64,000 bases of DNA from Buchnera aphidicola (Hyadaphis tataricae) (GTDB lineage Bacteria; Pseudomonadota; Gammaproteobacteria; Enterobacterales; Enterobacteriaceae), in the NCBI RefSeq assembly GCF_005081445.1, contig NZ_CP034873.1:310001-374000 (forward strand), read 5' to 3'. This document shows positions 23,579 to 35,497 of this stretch, one piece after another. The notes beneath the pieces were generated by a model. It saw only the letters and a program-made list of their open reading frames with translations. It ran no database searches and had not been told where the DNA came from. Position numbers and translations under genes: made by a program. The number at the start of each line of letters is the position of its first letter. Position 1 is the first letter of the stretch.

Positions 23579-24271
23579 ATGACAATAAGAAAAATAGTCC
23601 TTATTAGACATGGTCAAAGTACATGGAATGAATTAAATAAGTTTACTGGATGGCATGATGCAAAACTCAGTAAAAAAGGTCAAGAAGAAGCAAAAAAAGC
23701 AGCTATATTATTAAAAAAACATAAATTCTTTTTTGATTATGCATATACATCTATGTTACAAAGAGCAATACATACTTTAAGATATGTTTTAGATGAACTC
23801 AATCAATCTTGGTTATTAGTAAAAAAATCGTGGCGTTTAAATGAAAGACATTATGGCGCTTTAGAGGGATTGAATAAACATGAAGTTGCTAAAAAATATG
23901 GAGAAAAACAAGTAAAATTATGGAGAAGAAGTTTTAATATTACCCCTCCCTTGATTGATATAGAAGATAATCGTTTTCCTGGAAATGACATACGTTATTC
24001 TAATATGAATATTGATAATATACCGTTAGGTGAAAGTTTAAAAACAACTGCAGAACGTGTTATTCCATATTGGCAGAAAACTATTTATCCTCAATTAAAA
24101 AATAACAAAGCAATACTGATTGTAGCACATGGAAATTCTTTACGTGCACTAATACAATTTTTAAATAAAATAAATAATGAAGAAATTATTAAGTTAAATA
24201 TTCCTACTGCAAAACCTATTGTATTTGATTTTAATGAAAAATATATTCCGATTAAATGGTATTATTTATAG
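23579..24271 (+). CDS. gpmA: 2,3-bisphosphoglycerate-dependent phosphoglycerate mutase
   Basis: Glycolytic interconversion of 3- and 2-phosphoglycerate through a phosphohistidine. It has 230 residues, shorter than the 250 in E. coli, mainly at the C-terminus. The phospho-acceptor motif [10 protein letters not shown], the catalytic [14 protein letters not shown] and the second histidine in [10 protein letters not shown] are intact. A strong purine-rich site (cagagaaaaat) precedes the ATG. Confidence 0.96.
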   Translation: MTIRKIVLIRHGQSTWNELNKFTGWHDAKLSKKGQEEAKKAAILLKKHKFFFDYAYTSMLQRAIHTLRYVLDELNQSWLLVKKSWRLNERHYGALEGLNKHEVAKKYGEKQVKLWRRSFNITPPLIDIEDNRFPGNDIRYSNMNIDNIPLGESLKTTAERVIPYWQKTIYPQLKNNKAILIVAHGNSLRALIQFLNKINNEEIIKLNIPTAKPIVFDFNEKYIPIKWYYL

Positions 24272-24427
24272 TGCTTATATTAATTTTTTTGTATTTTTAA
24301 AATCTTAAACATATATTTAAATAAAGCAAATATCTTTTGTGTACAATTACTATTAGCAAAAATTATTTGATAGATACTGGAAGAAATGAATATCTTTTTT
24401 TGAAAAGATTGAAAAACAGAGGTTCTG

Positions 24428-25390
24428 ATGGTGAAAAAAATTGGAGTCTTAACCAGTGGTGGAGATGCTCCAGGTATGAATGCTGCAATTAGAGGAGTCG
24501 TAAGAACTGCGCTTAGCGAAAAATTAGAAGTATTTGGAGTCTACGATGGCTATTTAGGTTTATATGAAAATCGCATGATCAATTTAGATAGATATAGTGT
24601 ATCTGATATGATTAATCGAGGTGGAACATTTTTAGGATCAGCTAGATTTCCTAAATTTGCTGAAAAAGACGTACGTACTATTGCAGTAAACAACATCAGA
24701 AAAAGAAATATTGATGCTCTAGTTGTAATTGGTGGTGATGGATCGTATATAGGAGCGAAAAAATTAACAGAAATGGGGGTGCCATGTATTGGAATACCAG
24801 GGACTATAGATAACGATGTTCCTGGTACTGATTACACAATAGGTTATTTTACAGCTTTGCAAACCGTTGTAGAAGCTATTGATCGTTTAAGAGATACTTC
24901 ATCTTCACATCAACGCATTTCTATTGTAGAAGTAATGGGTAGATACTGCGGTGATTTAACATTAGCCGCTGCCATTGCTGGTGGATGTGAATTTATTGTC
25001 ATACCAGAAATTCACTATGCACAAAAAGAATTAGTTATTGAAATTGAAGCGGGGATCTCAAAAGGAAAAAAACATGCAATTGTTTTAATAACAGAGTATA
25101 TTTGCGATGTAGAAAAATTGGCTCGTTATATTGAAAAAAAAACTAAAAGAGAAACTCGAGCAACAATTCTAGGACACATTCAACGTGGAGGGGTGCCTGT
25201 AGCCTATGATCGTATACTAGCCTCAAGAATGGGAGCGTATGCAATTGAACTGCTAATCCATGGTCATTATGGAAAATGCGTTGGAATAAAAAATGAAAAA
25301 ATAGTATTTCATGATATATCAGAAGCACTAAAAAATATGACACGTTGCTTTAAAAAAGATTGGTTAATGACTGCTAAAAAGTTATACTAA
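24428..25390 (+). CDS. pfkA: 6-phosphofructokinase
   Basis: ATP-dependent phosphorylation of fructose 6-phosphate. It has 320 residues, as E. coli PfkA. The ATP loop [16 protein letters not shown], the GGDGSYIGA motif, the catalytic [14 protein letters not shown] and the substrate-site MGRYCGDL are intact. An AGAGG site precedes the ATG. A GC-rich hairpin, rare in this genome, follows 9 bp after the stop. Confidence 0.97.
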   Translation: MVKKIGVLTSGGDAPGMNAAIRGVVRTALSEKLEVFGVYDGYLGLYENRMINLDRYSVSDMINRGGTFLGSARFPKFAEKDVRTIAVNNIRKRNIDALVVIGGDGSYIGAKKLTEMGVPCIGIPGTIDNDVPGTDYTIGYFTALQTVVEAIDRLRDTSSSHQRISIVEVMGRYCGDLTLAAAIAGGCEFIVIPEIHYAQKELVIEIEAGISKGKKHAIVLITEYICDVEKLARYIEKKTKRETRATILGHIQRGGVPVAYDRILASRMGAYAIELLIHGHYGKCVGIKNEKIVFHDISEALKNMTRCFKKDWLMTAKKLY

Positions 25391-25399
25391 TATAAAATT

Positions 25400-25420
25400 A
25401 GTGCCGGTGTTTCCGGCGCT
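25400..25420 (+). terminator. GC-rich hairpin after pfkA
   Basis: An 8-bp stem (agtgccgg / ccggcgct, one G-U wobble) with the 5-nt loop tgttt lies 9 bp after the pfkA stop. It is the most GC-rich intergenic element in the window. There is no T tract after it, so it may be a transcript-stabilising or pausing hairpin rather than a classical terminator. glpF follows on the same strand. Confidence 0.55.
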
Positions 25421-25475
25421 CTAAACTGGTCATATTATCTATTTTTAGATAAGATTGTTAAGGTTTTTAAAAAAA

Positions 25476-26282
25476 ATGAATCATCATGGTAATAAAAATA
25501 TAATAAAACAATGTATAGTTGAATTTTTTGGTACAGGGTTGATTACATTTTTTGGAATAGGCTCTTTAGCTGCTTCTAAATTTAATTATGTTGATTTAAA
25601 TCAATTTGAAATCAGTTGTATTTGTGGTTTGGCGGTATCGATATCTATTTATTTTAGTGCTGCTATATCTGAAGCTCATTTAAATCCAGCTATTACAATT
25701 TTTTTTTGGTTATCTTCTAGATTCAACAAAAAACATGTTCTTCCATATATTATATCACAAATATTTGGTTCTATTTGTTTTACAATGTTAATATATCTTC
25801 TTTATCACAATTCTTTAATTTTATTCGAATATCATAATAATTCTTTCAAAGAAACACAAAAAATTTTCAATGTAATATCTATTTTTTGTATTTATCCAAA
25901 TTACCAAAATAGTTTTATTTTCGATTTTTTAACAGAAACATTCAGCACCGCATTATTTACAATTATTTTATTGCAATTGAATAGCAAAACAAATCATTGT
26001 TATTTTAAAAATACTTCTTTCGTTCCTATATTGATAGGAATATTAGTGTTTATGATCAATATCGTTGTAAATCCTTTGACTAATATTAGTTTAAATCCTG
26101 CAAGAGATCTAGGACCTAAAATTTTTTTAAGTCTTACTGGATATGATGTTTTATCATTAACTAATAGTAACAACCTTTTATATTGTTTAATTCCAATAAT
26201 TGGACCTATTTTAGGTGCAAACGTAGGCGGTTGGACATATAAAATTTTTATCGAAGATTATTTTTTCAAAAAAAATAAATGA
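25476..26282 (+). CDS. glpF: Glycerol uptake facilitator (aquaglyceroporin)
   Basis: Inner-membrane channel of the MIP family for glycerol and small polyols. From ATG 25476 it has 268 residues (281 in E. coli); an in-frame TTG 21 bp upstream is less likely. Six hydrophobic segments are visible, with both half-helix motifs: SEAHLNPAIT and LNPARDLGPK. The first differs from the usual SGAHLNPA by a Glu for Gly. glpK is not next to it, so its substrate here is open. It converges with tpiA, with only 16 bp between stops. Confidence 0.93.
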   Translation: MNHHGNKNIIKQCIVEFFGTGLITFFGIGSLAASKFNYVDLNQFEISCICGLAVSISIYFSAAISEAHLNPAITIFFWLSSRFNKKHVLPYIISQIFGSICFTMLIYLLYHNSLILFEYHNNSFKETQKIFNVISIFCIYPNYQNSFIFDFLTETFSTALFTIILLQLNSKTNHCYFKNTSFVPILIGILVFMINIVVNPLTNISLNPARDLGPKIFLSLTGYDVLSLTNSNNLLYCLIPIIGPILGANVGGWTYKIFIEDYFFKKNK

Positions 26283-26298
26283 TTTGTTTTCAATGTTA

Positions 26299-27054
26299 TC
26301 AACTAGAAATAACTTCTATTATTTTCAAAAATTCTAAATAATTTAAAGAAGCGCTACCTATTAATAAACCATCTATATCAGGTTGTTTAATAAAACGTTT
26401 TGCGTTATGAGCATTGATAGAACCACCATACTGAATGATAACATCGTTGTAATCGGGATCGTATTTTTTAATATAATTCTTTAAAAATTGATGGATTAAC
26501 TGAACTTCTTCTGCATCAGCGGAAAAACCAGTACCAATAGCCCAAACAGGTTCGTATGCAATAACAGTATTTCTAAATGCTGAAGTACCTAATATTTCAA
26601 ATATGCAATTTAACTGTTTTGTAAGGATGTTTTTTGTCCTACCGTATTTTTTTTCTTCTATCGTTTCACCTATACATAAAATAGGTATTAAATTTTCACT
26701 TTTAACCAAACTAAATTTTTTTGCTATCAGAGGATTATTTTCTTGATGAAACAATCGTCTTTCAGAATGTCCTACAATAACATATTGTACATTCAAATCT
26801 TTTAGCATTGCAACAGATGTTTCGCCAGTAAACGATCCTGTTAAATTAATATCTATATTTTGCGCTCCAAGAAAACAATTAAGTTTTTGTATTAATACGT
26901 AAACTCTTTCTAAATATACACTAGGAGGTGCAATAACGATATTATTTCGTTGAGCATAGATTGATAGATCAGCGCTTAAAAACTTAAAATAATTAGAAAT
27001 AAATGTCATGCTTCCATTTAATTTCCAATTAGCTACAATTAATTTTTTTTTCAT
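26299..27054 (-). CDS. tpiA: Triosephosphate isomerase
   Basis: Glycolytic interconversion of dihydroxyacetone phosphate and glyceraldehyde 3-phosphate. It has 251 residues (255 in E. coli). Catalytic residues are visible in order: lysine in NWKLNGS, histidine in VGHSERR, glutamate in AYEPVWAIGTG; the phosphate-binding GGSINAHNA and the end DGLLIGSASL follow. Confidence 0.97.
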   Translation of the reverse strand: MKKKLIVANWKLNGSMTFISNYFKFLSADLSIYAQRNNIVIAPPSVYLERVYVLIQKLNCFLGAQNIDINLTGSFTGETSVAMLKDLNVQYVIVGHSERRLFHQENNPLIAKKFSLVKSENLIPILCIGETIEEKKYGRTKNILTKQLNCIFEILGTSAFRNTVIAYEPVWAIGTGFSADAEEVQLIHQFLKNYIKKYDPDYNDVIIQYGGSINAHNAKRFIKQPDIDGLLIGSASLNYLEFLKIIEVISS

Positions 27055-27077
27055 TTTCTATATAATTTTTTAGTATT

Positions 27078-27122
27078 TAGAAACTAAGCTTGATTTTAAA
27101 AATAATATAAACTTAGTTTCTA
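27078..27122. terminator. Perfect 11-bp inverted repeat downstream of ihfB
   Basis: The arms tagaaactaag and cttagtttcta are exact complements, separated by 23 nt. The site lies in the 88-bp space after ihfB and before tpiA on the minus strand, so it probably ends the rpsA-ihfB transcript. No T tract is obvious. Confidence 0.45.
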
Positions 27123-27142
27123 TAATTAAAGATTAAAGTAAT

Positions 27143-27427
27143 TTATTTAGATATATTAATTCTATTACGTAATTCTTTTCCTGGTTTAAAATAAGGTATA
27201 TATTTTTCATGTAACTGCACTATTTTTCCAGTTTTTGGATTTCTTCCTAATCTAGCAGAACGATAATGTAGAGAGAAACTTCCAAAACCCCTAATTTCAA
27301 TTCGTTTTCCTTTTACTAATGATATTATCATATGTTCAAGCATTTCTTTTATTGCACTTCTAATAATCTTATTTGAAATATGTATATTTTTTTCTGCAAT
27401 TCTTGTAAATAATTCTAATTTTGTCAT
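27143..27427 (-). CDS. ihfB: Integration host factor subunit beta
   Basis: DNA-bending nucleoid protein that works as a heterodimer with IhfA. It has 94 residues, as in E. coli. The DNA-intercalating proline loop is [10 protein letters not shown] and the C-terminus [14 protein letters not shown] is conserved. It follows rpsA by 29 bp, the E. coli order. ihfA is not in the window. Confidence 0.95.
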   Translation of the reverse strand: MTKLELFTRIAEKNIHISNKIIRSAIKEMLEHMIISLVKGKRIEIRGFGSFSLHYRSARLGRNPKTGKIVQLHEKYIPYFKPGKELRNRINISK

Positions 27428-27456
27428 GAATCCTCTATGATTTAAATATTTAATAA

Positions 27457-29133
27457 TTATTCTGTGTTTTTAGCGGCTTTAAAGGCTTCTTTCATGACAT
27501 TAGAAAAAACATCATCAATAGATTTTTTATTTGATGTGAGTGTTTTATCTCGTTTTTCATTGTCATCAGTAATATGCATAGATAAATAAATCATTCTATT
27601 TTTACGATCAAAACTAGATAATTTTACTAAAATTGTGTCATTAATATTTAATTTATTAATAAAATCTTCGTGTTCTAAACGAGAAGATTCATTGTGTTTG
27701 ATTATACCTTCCAAATGTTCTGATATTTTAACAATGATATTTTTTTTGTCAAAATTGACAATTTTTCCGTTAATAATAGAGCCTTTTTTGTGATTTAAAA
27801 TATATATATTAAAAGGATCTTCTTCTATTTGCTTGATTCCTAAAGATATACGTTCTCTTTCAGCATCTACTTGCAGTACTACAGCGGAGATTTCATCACC
27901 CTTCTTATATTTTTTAACAGCATCTTCACCAGAAATTTTCCAAGAAATATCAGATAAATGCACTAATCCGTCAATTCCTCCATCTAAACCGATAAAAATA
28001 CCAAAATCTGTAATAGATTTAATTTTTCCTGAAACCTGCATTCCTCGTTTATGTGTTTCAGAAAATTCTTTCCATGGATTCAGCTTGCATTGTTTTAATC
28101 CAAGAGAGATACGTCGACGATCCTCATCAATGTCTAAAACCATTACTTCCACTGTATCATTAACAGAAACAACTTTAGATGGATGAATATTTTTATTTGT
28201 CCAATCCATTTCCGATACATGAACTAAACCTTCTACTCCTTCTTGAATTTCAACAAAACAACCATAATCTGTTAGGTTAGTAACCCGTCCATTTATTTTA
28301 GTTAATTCTGGATAACGTTTAGATATGTCTATCCATGGATCTTTACCTAATTGTTTAAGTCCTAATGATACACGAGTTCTTTCTTTATCAAATTTTAAAA
28401 TTTTAACGCTGATATCATCACCAACGTTAACTATTTCACTAGGATGTTTTACTCTTTTCCAAGCCATATCTGTAATATGTAAAAGACCGTCCACGCCACC
28501 TAAATCTACAAAAGCTCCATAATCTGTTAAATTTTTTACAATACCATTTACATGCATGCCTTCTTGTATATTTTCTAATAATTGATTTCTTTCAGCACTA
28601 TTTTCTAATTCAATAACAGCACGACGTGAAACAACAACATTATTTCGTTTTTGATCTAATTTTATTACTTTAAATTCTAATTCTTTTCCTTCAAGATGAA
28701 TCGTTTCACGAACAGGACGAATATCAACTAATGATCCTGGAAGAAAAGCACGTATATCATTCAATTCAACAGTAAATCCACCTTTTACTTTTCCGTTTAT
28801 GATGCCTATTACAGTTTCTGAACGTTCATGAGCTTTTTCTAGTTTTAACCAAGCTTCATAACGTTTTGCTTTTTCACGAGATAATAACGTTTCACCAAAT
28901 CCATCTTCGATTGCATCTAATGCAACATCGATTTGATCACCTATTTTTATATCTATTAAACCTTGAGCATTTTTAAATTGTTCAATAGCAATAGAAGATT
29001 CAGATTTTAGACCTGCATCTACTAATACTATATCTTTTTCTATAGAAATAATGGTACCGCGAATAATGGATCCTGGTCTAGTTTTAACTTCTTTTAGCGA
29101 TTCTTCAAATAATTGAGCGAAAGATTCATTCAT
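27457..29133 (-). CDS. rpsA: 30S ribosomal protein S1
   Basis: mRNA-binding ribosomal protein needed to initiate on structured or weakly marked messages. It has 558 residues (557 in E. coli). Six tandem S1 (OB-fold) repeats are readable, with internal repeats such as [29 protein letters not shown] and [17 protein letters not shown]. No Shine-Dalgarno sequence precedes the ATG; instead two hairpins lie in the leader. This resembles the E. coli rpsA initiation region, where S1 represses its own translation. It sits between cmk and ihfB as in E. coli. Confidence 0.97.
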   Translation of the reverse strand: MNESFAQLFEESLKEVKTRPGSIIRGTIISIEKDIVLVDAGLKSESSIAIEQFKNAQGLIDIKIGDQIDVALDAIEDGFGETLLSREKAKRYEAWLKLEKAHERSETVIGIINGKVKGGFTVELNDIRAFLPGSLVDIRPVRETIHLEGKELEFKVIKLDQKRNNVVVSRRAVIELENSAERNQLLENIQEGMHVNGIVKNLTDYGAFVDLGGVDGLLHITDMAWKRVKHPSEIVNVGDDISVKILKFDKERTRVSLGLKQLGKDPWIDISKRYPELTKINGRVTNLTDYGCFVEIQEGVEGLVHVSEMDWTNKNIHPSKVVSVNDTVEVMVLDIDEDRRRISLGLKQCKLNPWKEFSETHKRGMQVSGKIKSITDFGIFIGLDGGIDGLVHLSDISWKISGEDAVKKYKKGDEISAVVLQVDAERERISLGIKQIEEDPFNIYILNHKKGSIINGKIVNFDKKNIIVKISEHLEGIIKHNESSRLEHEDFINKLNINDTILVKLSSFDRKNRMIYLSMHITDDNEKRDKTLTSNKKSIDDVFSNVMKEAFKAAKNTE

Positions 29134-29146
29134 GATTAATATTTAT

Positions 29147-29190
29147 TAAACATTTTATTTAATGTTTATTTTAACTTCATGTTAAAATAA
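29147..29190 (-). promoter_or_regulatory. rpsA leader hairpins, likely S1 autoregulatory region
   Basis: Just upstream of the rpsA ATG on the minus strand are a perfect 10-bp stem (29166-29175 with 29181-29190, 5-nt loop) and a perfect 8-bp stem (29147-29154 with 29161-29168, 6-nt loop). They share three bases, so they either abut or compete. No Shine-Dalgarno sequence is seen in the 13 nt before the ATG. Tandem hairpins without a Shine-Dalgarno are the known architecture of the E. coli rpsA leader; the match here is structural, not by sequence. Confidence 0.5.
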
Positions 29191-29247
29191 GCTTTTTTTG
29201 TATACCTTATAACAATCCTTATTTTAAGAGTTTAATAACAGTGTATT

Positions 29248-29892
29248 TTATTTTATTTTTTTCATAATATATTGCATGGAATATTTCACAACTTCAGATA
29301 GACTCATATTAGTAGAATTTAATATTATAGCATTTTTTGGTATGCATAAAGGAGAAAATAATCTATTTTGATCTTGTTGATCACGATCATACATTTTTAC
29401 AAAAAGCTCTTTAAAACTAATGAAAAAACCTTTTTGTTGAAGTTCTAATATTCTTCTTGTAACACGAACGTTCAAATCAGCATTCAAAAAAAACTTCACA
29501 TCAGCATCAGGAAAAATTACTGTACCCATATCTCTTCCTTCTGCTATTAAACCAGGAAAAGAACGAAATGATCTTTGTTTATTTAATAAAAGTTCTCTAA
29601 TTTTAGGAAAAATAGATAATTGAGACGATATCGTACTAATCTTTTCATTGTTTATTACTTGATCAGTATCCTTATTATGTTTAAGCAATTCGTCTAAATT
29701 CTTAATAAAAAAAACAATATTTTTTTCATTTATTGTAATATTGTTGCTCATTGCGAAATACGCTAAATATCGATATATTTTACCTGATTCTAATAATTTC
29801 CATCTTAATTTTGTTGCTATTATTTTAGATAGAGTACTTTTACCAACACCACTAGGACCATCAATAGTAATAACTGGAATTTTTTTCTTCAT
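29248..29892 (-). CDS. cmk: Cytidylate kinase
   Basis: Phosphorylates CMP and dCMP. It has 214 residues (227 in E. coli). The P-loop is DGPSGVGKSTLSK, the CMP-binding region is AEGRDMGTVIFPDAD, and the lid carries YDRDQQDQNRLFSPL. It lies upstream of rpsA as in E. coli, separated by a 114-bp leader. Confidence 0.95.
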   Translation of the reverse strand: MKKKIPVITIDGPSGVGKSTLSKIIATKLRWKLLESGKIYRYLAYFAMSNNITINEKNIVFFIKNLDELLKHNKDTDQVINNEKISTISSQLSIFPKIRELLLNKQRSFRSFPGLIAEGRDMGTVIFPDADVKFFLNADLNVRVTRRILELQQKGFFISFKELFVKMYDRDQQDQNRLFSPLCIPKNAIILNSTNMSLSEVVKYSMQYIMKKIK

Positions 29893-29944
29893 AATAACAT
29901 ATACTTAGTAGATATTTTATTGACACGTATTAAAAAGACTAAAA

Positions 29945-31231
29945 TTAGCTATTCTTACAAATAGATAAAAATTTTTTAAAGTAGGACGGAAACGTTTTCG
30001 AAGTACAACTTGGATTTATAATGTTTACTCCAGTTCCAGATAAACATATGAGTGAAAAACACATTGCAATACGGTGATCATTATAAGTATTGATGTTTGC
30101 ATATTGAAATACTGAAGGTGGAGCGATAGATAAAAAATCTTTACCTTCTATAATAGTAGCTCCGATTTTTCTTAATTCTCTAGCCATAGCAGATAAACGA
30201 TCCGTTTCCTTGACTCTCCAATTATATATGTTTCTAATTATTGTAGTGCCTTGACAAAAGAGTGCAACAATTGCTATTGTCATTGCTGCATCAGGAATAT
30301 GATTCATATCTAAATCTATTCCATGCAATTGATTATAAGTACAACTAATAGAATCATGATTCCAATGTATTATTGCACCCATTTTTTCAAGAACATTTGC
30401 AAAACCAATATCCCCTTGTATACTATTTTTTCCAACACCCTGAACTTGAACTGTACCACCTTTAATTGCAGCAGCGGCTAAAAAGTATGAAGCAGAAGAG
30501 GCATCACCTTCGATTGTATAAGAACCTGGCGTTTTGTATTGTTGTCGCCCTTTAATATAAAAAGTCTTATAAGAATCATGTGTAATATTCACTGAAAAAG
30601 ATTTAATTAAATTGATTGTGATATCAATATATGGTTTAGAAACTAAATCACCTTCTATAAAAATGGACGTATCCTTTAACGCTAATGGAGCCGCAATTAA
30701 TAATGATGTTAAAAATTGACTGGAAATCTTTCCATTTAATCTAATATACCCACCTGCAAAACCTCCTTGAGTACGTATTGGAGGATATCCTTCATTATGG
30801 AGATATTCTATAATAGCACCTCCTTGTCTTAAAGCATCAACAAGATGTCTAATAGGTCTTTGATGCATTCTGCTATCTCCACATAAAGTAATATCATTTT
30901 TTCTTAATGATAATATAGCTAATAATGGTCGAATTGCTGTTCCTGCGTTGCCTAAAAATAATGTCATGGGATTTATTATTTGAAAGGCTTGACCCATACC
31001 TATCATTTGACATTGTTTTTTATTTCTAGATAAAGAGTAATGAACACCTAAATCTTTTAATGCTTGCAACATATATTGAGTATCATAACTATCTAATAAA
31101 TTTTTTAGATGTGTCGTCCCTTGTGATATTGATGAAAGTAATAATACTCTATTTGAAATGCTCTTTGATCCAGGTAAATTAATAGTGCCATTAATATACG
31201 ATATCGGTTTTAAATGGATAAAATCTTGCAT
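29945..31231 (-). CDS. aroA: 3-phosphoshikimate 1-carboxyvinyltransferase (EPSP synthase)
   Basis: Sixth step of the shikimate pathway, needed for the aromatic amino acids that the symbiont makes for its host. It has 428 residues (427 in E. coli). Motifs: [14 protein letters not shown], the PEP-site [12 protein letters not shown], the [14 protein letters not shown] [10 protein letters not shown] and KETDRLSAM. serC lies upstream, as in the E. coli serC-aroA operon, with 68 bp between them. Confidence 0.97.
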   Translation of the reverse strand: MQDFIHLKPISYINGTINLPGSKSISNRVLLLSSISQGTTHLKNLLDSYDTQYMLQALKDLGVHYSLSRNKKQCQMIGMGQAFQIINPMTLFLGNAGTAIRPLLAILSLRKNDITLCGDSRMHQRPIRHLVDALRQGGAIIEYLHNEGYPPIRTQGGFAGGYIRLNGKISSQFLTSLLIAAPLALKDTSIFIEGDLVSKPYIDITINLIKSFSVNITHDSYKTFYIKGRQQYKTPGSYTIEGDASSASYFLAAAAIKGGTVQVQGVGKNSIQGDIGFANVLEKMGAIIHWNHDSISCTYNQLHGIDLDMNHIPDAAMTIAIVALFCQGTTIIRNIYNWRVKETDRLSAMARELRKIGATIIEGKDFLSIAPPSVFQYANINTYNDHRIAMCFSLICLSGTGVNIINPSCTSKTFPSYFKKFLSICKNS

Positions 31232-31299
31232 GATATTTATACGCTCTGAGAAATAAAAAATAAATCAAAATAATGTTTTTATAATGATAATGCAATAAT

Positions 31300-32385
31300 T
31301 TATCCATATCGATTTTCAAAATATGACATAAATTTTATTAAAGCATTAACACCCTCTAATGGCATCGCATTATAAATTGATGCACGTATTCCACCTACTA
31401 TACGATGTCCTCTTAATGCAGTTAAACCAAAAACGGATGCTTCTTTTAAAAAAACATCATTTAATTGAGAATTACGCAAATAAAAGACAATATTCATTTT
31501 TGATCTATTACTATAATGTATATTATTAACATAAAAATCACTGGAATCTATTTTTTTATATAACAAATCTGATTTTAGTTGATTCAATTTTTCTATTTTC
31601 TTGATGCCACCAATTTTTTTTAACCATTTAAAAACTAATCCAGATAAATACCAAGAAAATGTAGATGGAGTATTAAACATGGAATTATGTTTTGATATTG
31701 TTTTATAATCTAAAATAGTAGGTATTTCTTTCATTGCATCGGTTATTAATTTTTTTCGAATAATTACTATTGTTATGCCGGATGGTCCAATATTTTTTTG
31801 TGCACCTGCATAAATCAAATCATAATTTTCAATATTAATTGAACGTGATAAAATATACGATGAAAAATCTCCAACAATTATTTTATTGTGTAAAAGTGGC
31901 TCTTCATGAATAGAGATACCCTGTATAGTTTCATTTGGACAATAATGAACGTATGCTGAATTACGATTTATATTCCACTGATCAATTGGCAAAAGAGCTA
32001 TTTTTTTATTGATTGTTGTTTGTATAGATATATTATTAGGAATGCAATATTTTTTAGCTTCAAGTAATGCACATTGCGACCAATAACCACTATTGATATA
32101 ATCAACATGCTTCATATTATTTAATAAATTCATAGGAACAGCAGAAAATTGCCCCCTAGCTCCTCCATGACAAAATAAAACTTTATAGGAGTCAGGTATA
32201 TTTAATAAATCTTTTAAATCTTGTTCTGACTCTAAAGCTACTTGCATAAATCTTTCACTACGATGACTAATTTCCATAATCGACGAACCGCATTTTTTCC
32301 AATTTTGCAATTCTTCTCTTGCTTGAAAAAGAACTTCTTTAGGAATCATAGCAGGACCAGCGCTAAAATTATAAACATCACTCAT
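31300..32385 (-). CDS. serC: Phosphoserine aminotransferase
   Basis: PLP enzyme of serine and pyridoxine synthesis. From ATG 32385 it has 361 residues (362 in E. coli) and begins MSDVYNFSAGPAMIP like the E. coli protein; a GGTGA site lies 7 nt upstream. The open frame continues 15 bp further without a normal start. The PLP lysine lies in AGAQKNIGPSG, and HCPNE-type HYCPNETIQG and GGIRASIYNAMP are conserved. It is the first gene of the serC-aroA pair and follows serS. Confidence 0.96.
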   Translation of the reverse strand: MSDVYNFSAGPAMIPKEVLFQAREELQNWKKCGSSIMEISHRSERFMQVALESEQDLKDLLNIPDSYKVLFCHGGARGQFSAVPMNLLNNMKHVDYINSGYWSQCALLEAKKYCIPNNISIQTTINKKIALLPIDQWNINRNSAYVHYCPNETIQGISIHEEPLLHNKIIVGDFSSYILSRSINIENYDLIYAGAQKNIGPSGITIVIIRKKLITDAMKEIPTILDYKTISKHNSMFNTPSTFSWYLSGLVFKWLKKIGGIKKIEKLNQLKSDLLYKKIDSSDFYVNNIHYSNRSKMNIVFYLRNSQLNDVFLKEASVFGLTALRGHRIVGGIRASIYNAMPLEGVNALIKFMSYFENRYG

Positions 32386-32423
32386 TTTTTCACCAATCAA
32401 TTTTTTAAATATTATATTAATTA

Positions 32424-33707
32424 TTAGTTAATAAATTTTAATCCTTGCATATATTTTTTTTGCAGGATTGCAGGCACTTCTACACTACCGTCAGGTTGTT
32501 GATAATTTTCTAATATAGCAGCTAAAGTTCTACCAACAGCTAAACCAGAACCATTTAAAGTATGTACAAAAAATTTTTTTTTCTGATCTTTAGTTTTATA
32601 ACGAGCTTTAATACGACGTGCTTGAAAATCAGTCATATTAGAACAAGAAGATACTTCAACATATTTGTTTTGAGAGGGAAACCATACTTCTAAATCATAA
32701 GTTTTAGCTGCAGAAAAACCTGTTTCGCCAGCACATAAGAGCATTTTTCTATATGGTAAATTTAACATTTGTAAAATTATTTCTGCATGATTAGTCAGTT
32801 TTTCTAAAATATTCATAGATGTTTCCGGATGAACAATTTGTACTAATTCCACTTTTTCAAATTGATGCAATCTAATTAATCCTTGAACTTCACGTCCGTA
32901 AGAATTAGATTCTGATCGAAAACAAGGAGTATGCGTTACTAACATAATTGGTAGATCTTTTTCATCAATTATTTCATTATAAACAAAATTTGTTAATGGC
33001 ACTTCGCCAGTGGGAATTAATATGTAATCAGTTTTATTTGTTAAATGAATATGAAATAAATCATCGGAAAATTTTGGCAATTGCCCTGTTCCATATAAAG
33101 CTTTGGGATGAACTAAATACGGAACATAAACCTCTTTATATCCATGTTTTAAAGTATGTGTATCCAACATAAATTGAATTAATGCTCGATGTAAAAGTGC
33201 CATATTTCCTTTCATTATAACAAAACCTGATCCTGACACTTTTACAGAAGATTTCCAATCTAATTCTTTATTTTTATTGCCTATTTCTAGATGATTTTTA
33301 ATTATAAAATGAAATTTTCTTTTTTCACCCCAACGTTTTACTTCTTTATTATCAATTGATAATTTGCCATTTGGAATATCATCATCAGGAATGTTAGGTA
33401 TGCACATAGAGAAATTATAAATTTGTTCTTGCAAAGAAGTTAGTGTCATTTTTAAGCAATTTATCCTGTTACTTAATTTTAACAGTTTATTCATTAATGT
33501 TTGATTTTTTTGATCAAGATTTTTCTGATCCCTGAATAGATTTGATAAAACATTATGTTTATGTTGTAACGTTTCTGTTTCCATTTGCAATTTTTTACGC
33601 TGATTTTCCAGAGAAGATATTTTTTCGATATCTAATCTAAAATTTTTTTTTAATAATTGTTGTAATAATAAATTTAATTTATTTCGTAACAAATTAGGAT
33701 CCAGCAT
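32424..33707 (-). CDS. serS: Seryl-tRNA synthetase
   Basis: Class II synthetase charging tRNA-Ser. It has 427 residues (430 in E. coli). It has an N-terminal long coiled-coil arm rich in Lys, Gln and Leu (roughly residues 30-100). The catalytic domain carries the motif 2 region TPCFRSESNSYGREVQG, LIRLHQFEKVEL, and the motif 3 region NGSGLAVGRTLAAILENYQ. A tRNA-Ser substrate gene lies in this window at 51831. Confidence 0.97.
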   Translation of the reverse strand: MLDPNLLRNKLNLLLQQLLKKNFRLDIEKISSLENQRKKLQMETETLQHKHNVLSNLFRDQKNLDQKNQTLMNKLLKLSNRINCLKMTLTSLQEQIYNFSMCIPNIPDDDIPNGKLSIDNKEVKRWGEKRKFHFIIKNHLEIGNKNKELDWKSSVKVSGSGFVIMKGNMALLHRALIQFMLDTHTLKHGYKEVYVPYLVHPKALYGTGQLPKFSDDLFHIHLTNKTDYILIPTGEVPLTNFVYNEIIDEKDLPIMLVTHTPCFRSESNSYGREVQGLIRLHQFEKVELVQIVHPETSMNILEKLTNHAEIILQMLNLPYRKMLLCAGETGFSAAKTYDLEVWFPSQNKYVEVSSCSNMTDFQARRIKARYKTKDQKKKFFVHTLNGSGLAVGRTLAAILENYQQPDGSVEVPAILQKKYMQGLKFIN

Positions 33708-35071
<1,364 letters not shown>

Positions 35072-35109
35072 AACGTTTTCATAGATATGTTCAAGATAAA
35101 ACTTACTAG

Positions 35110-35403
<294 letters not shown>

Positions 35404-35497
35404 TAATATTGTTTTATTAAAAGCCATTGAAAATTTTATAGTTCTTTTTAATAGTATAAATCTATTATTCCTAGTTAAAAAAATTTAAAGAAAATTT

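Noticed and set aside
27833..28522. Two plus-strand open frames of 117 and 65 codons
   Set aside because: They are antisense shadows of rpsA; repeats in S1 domains keep the opposite frame open.
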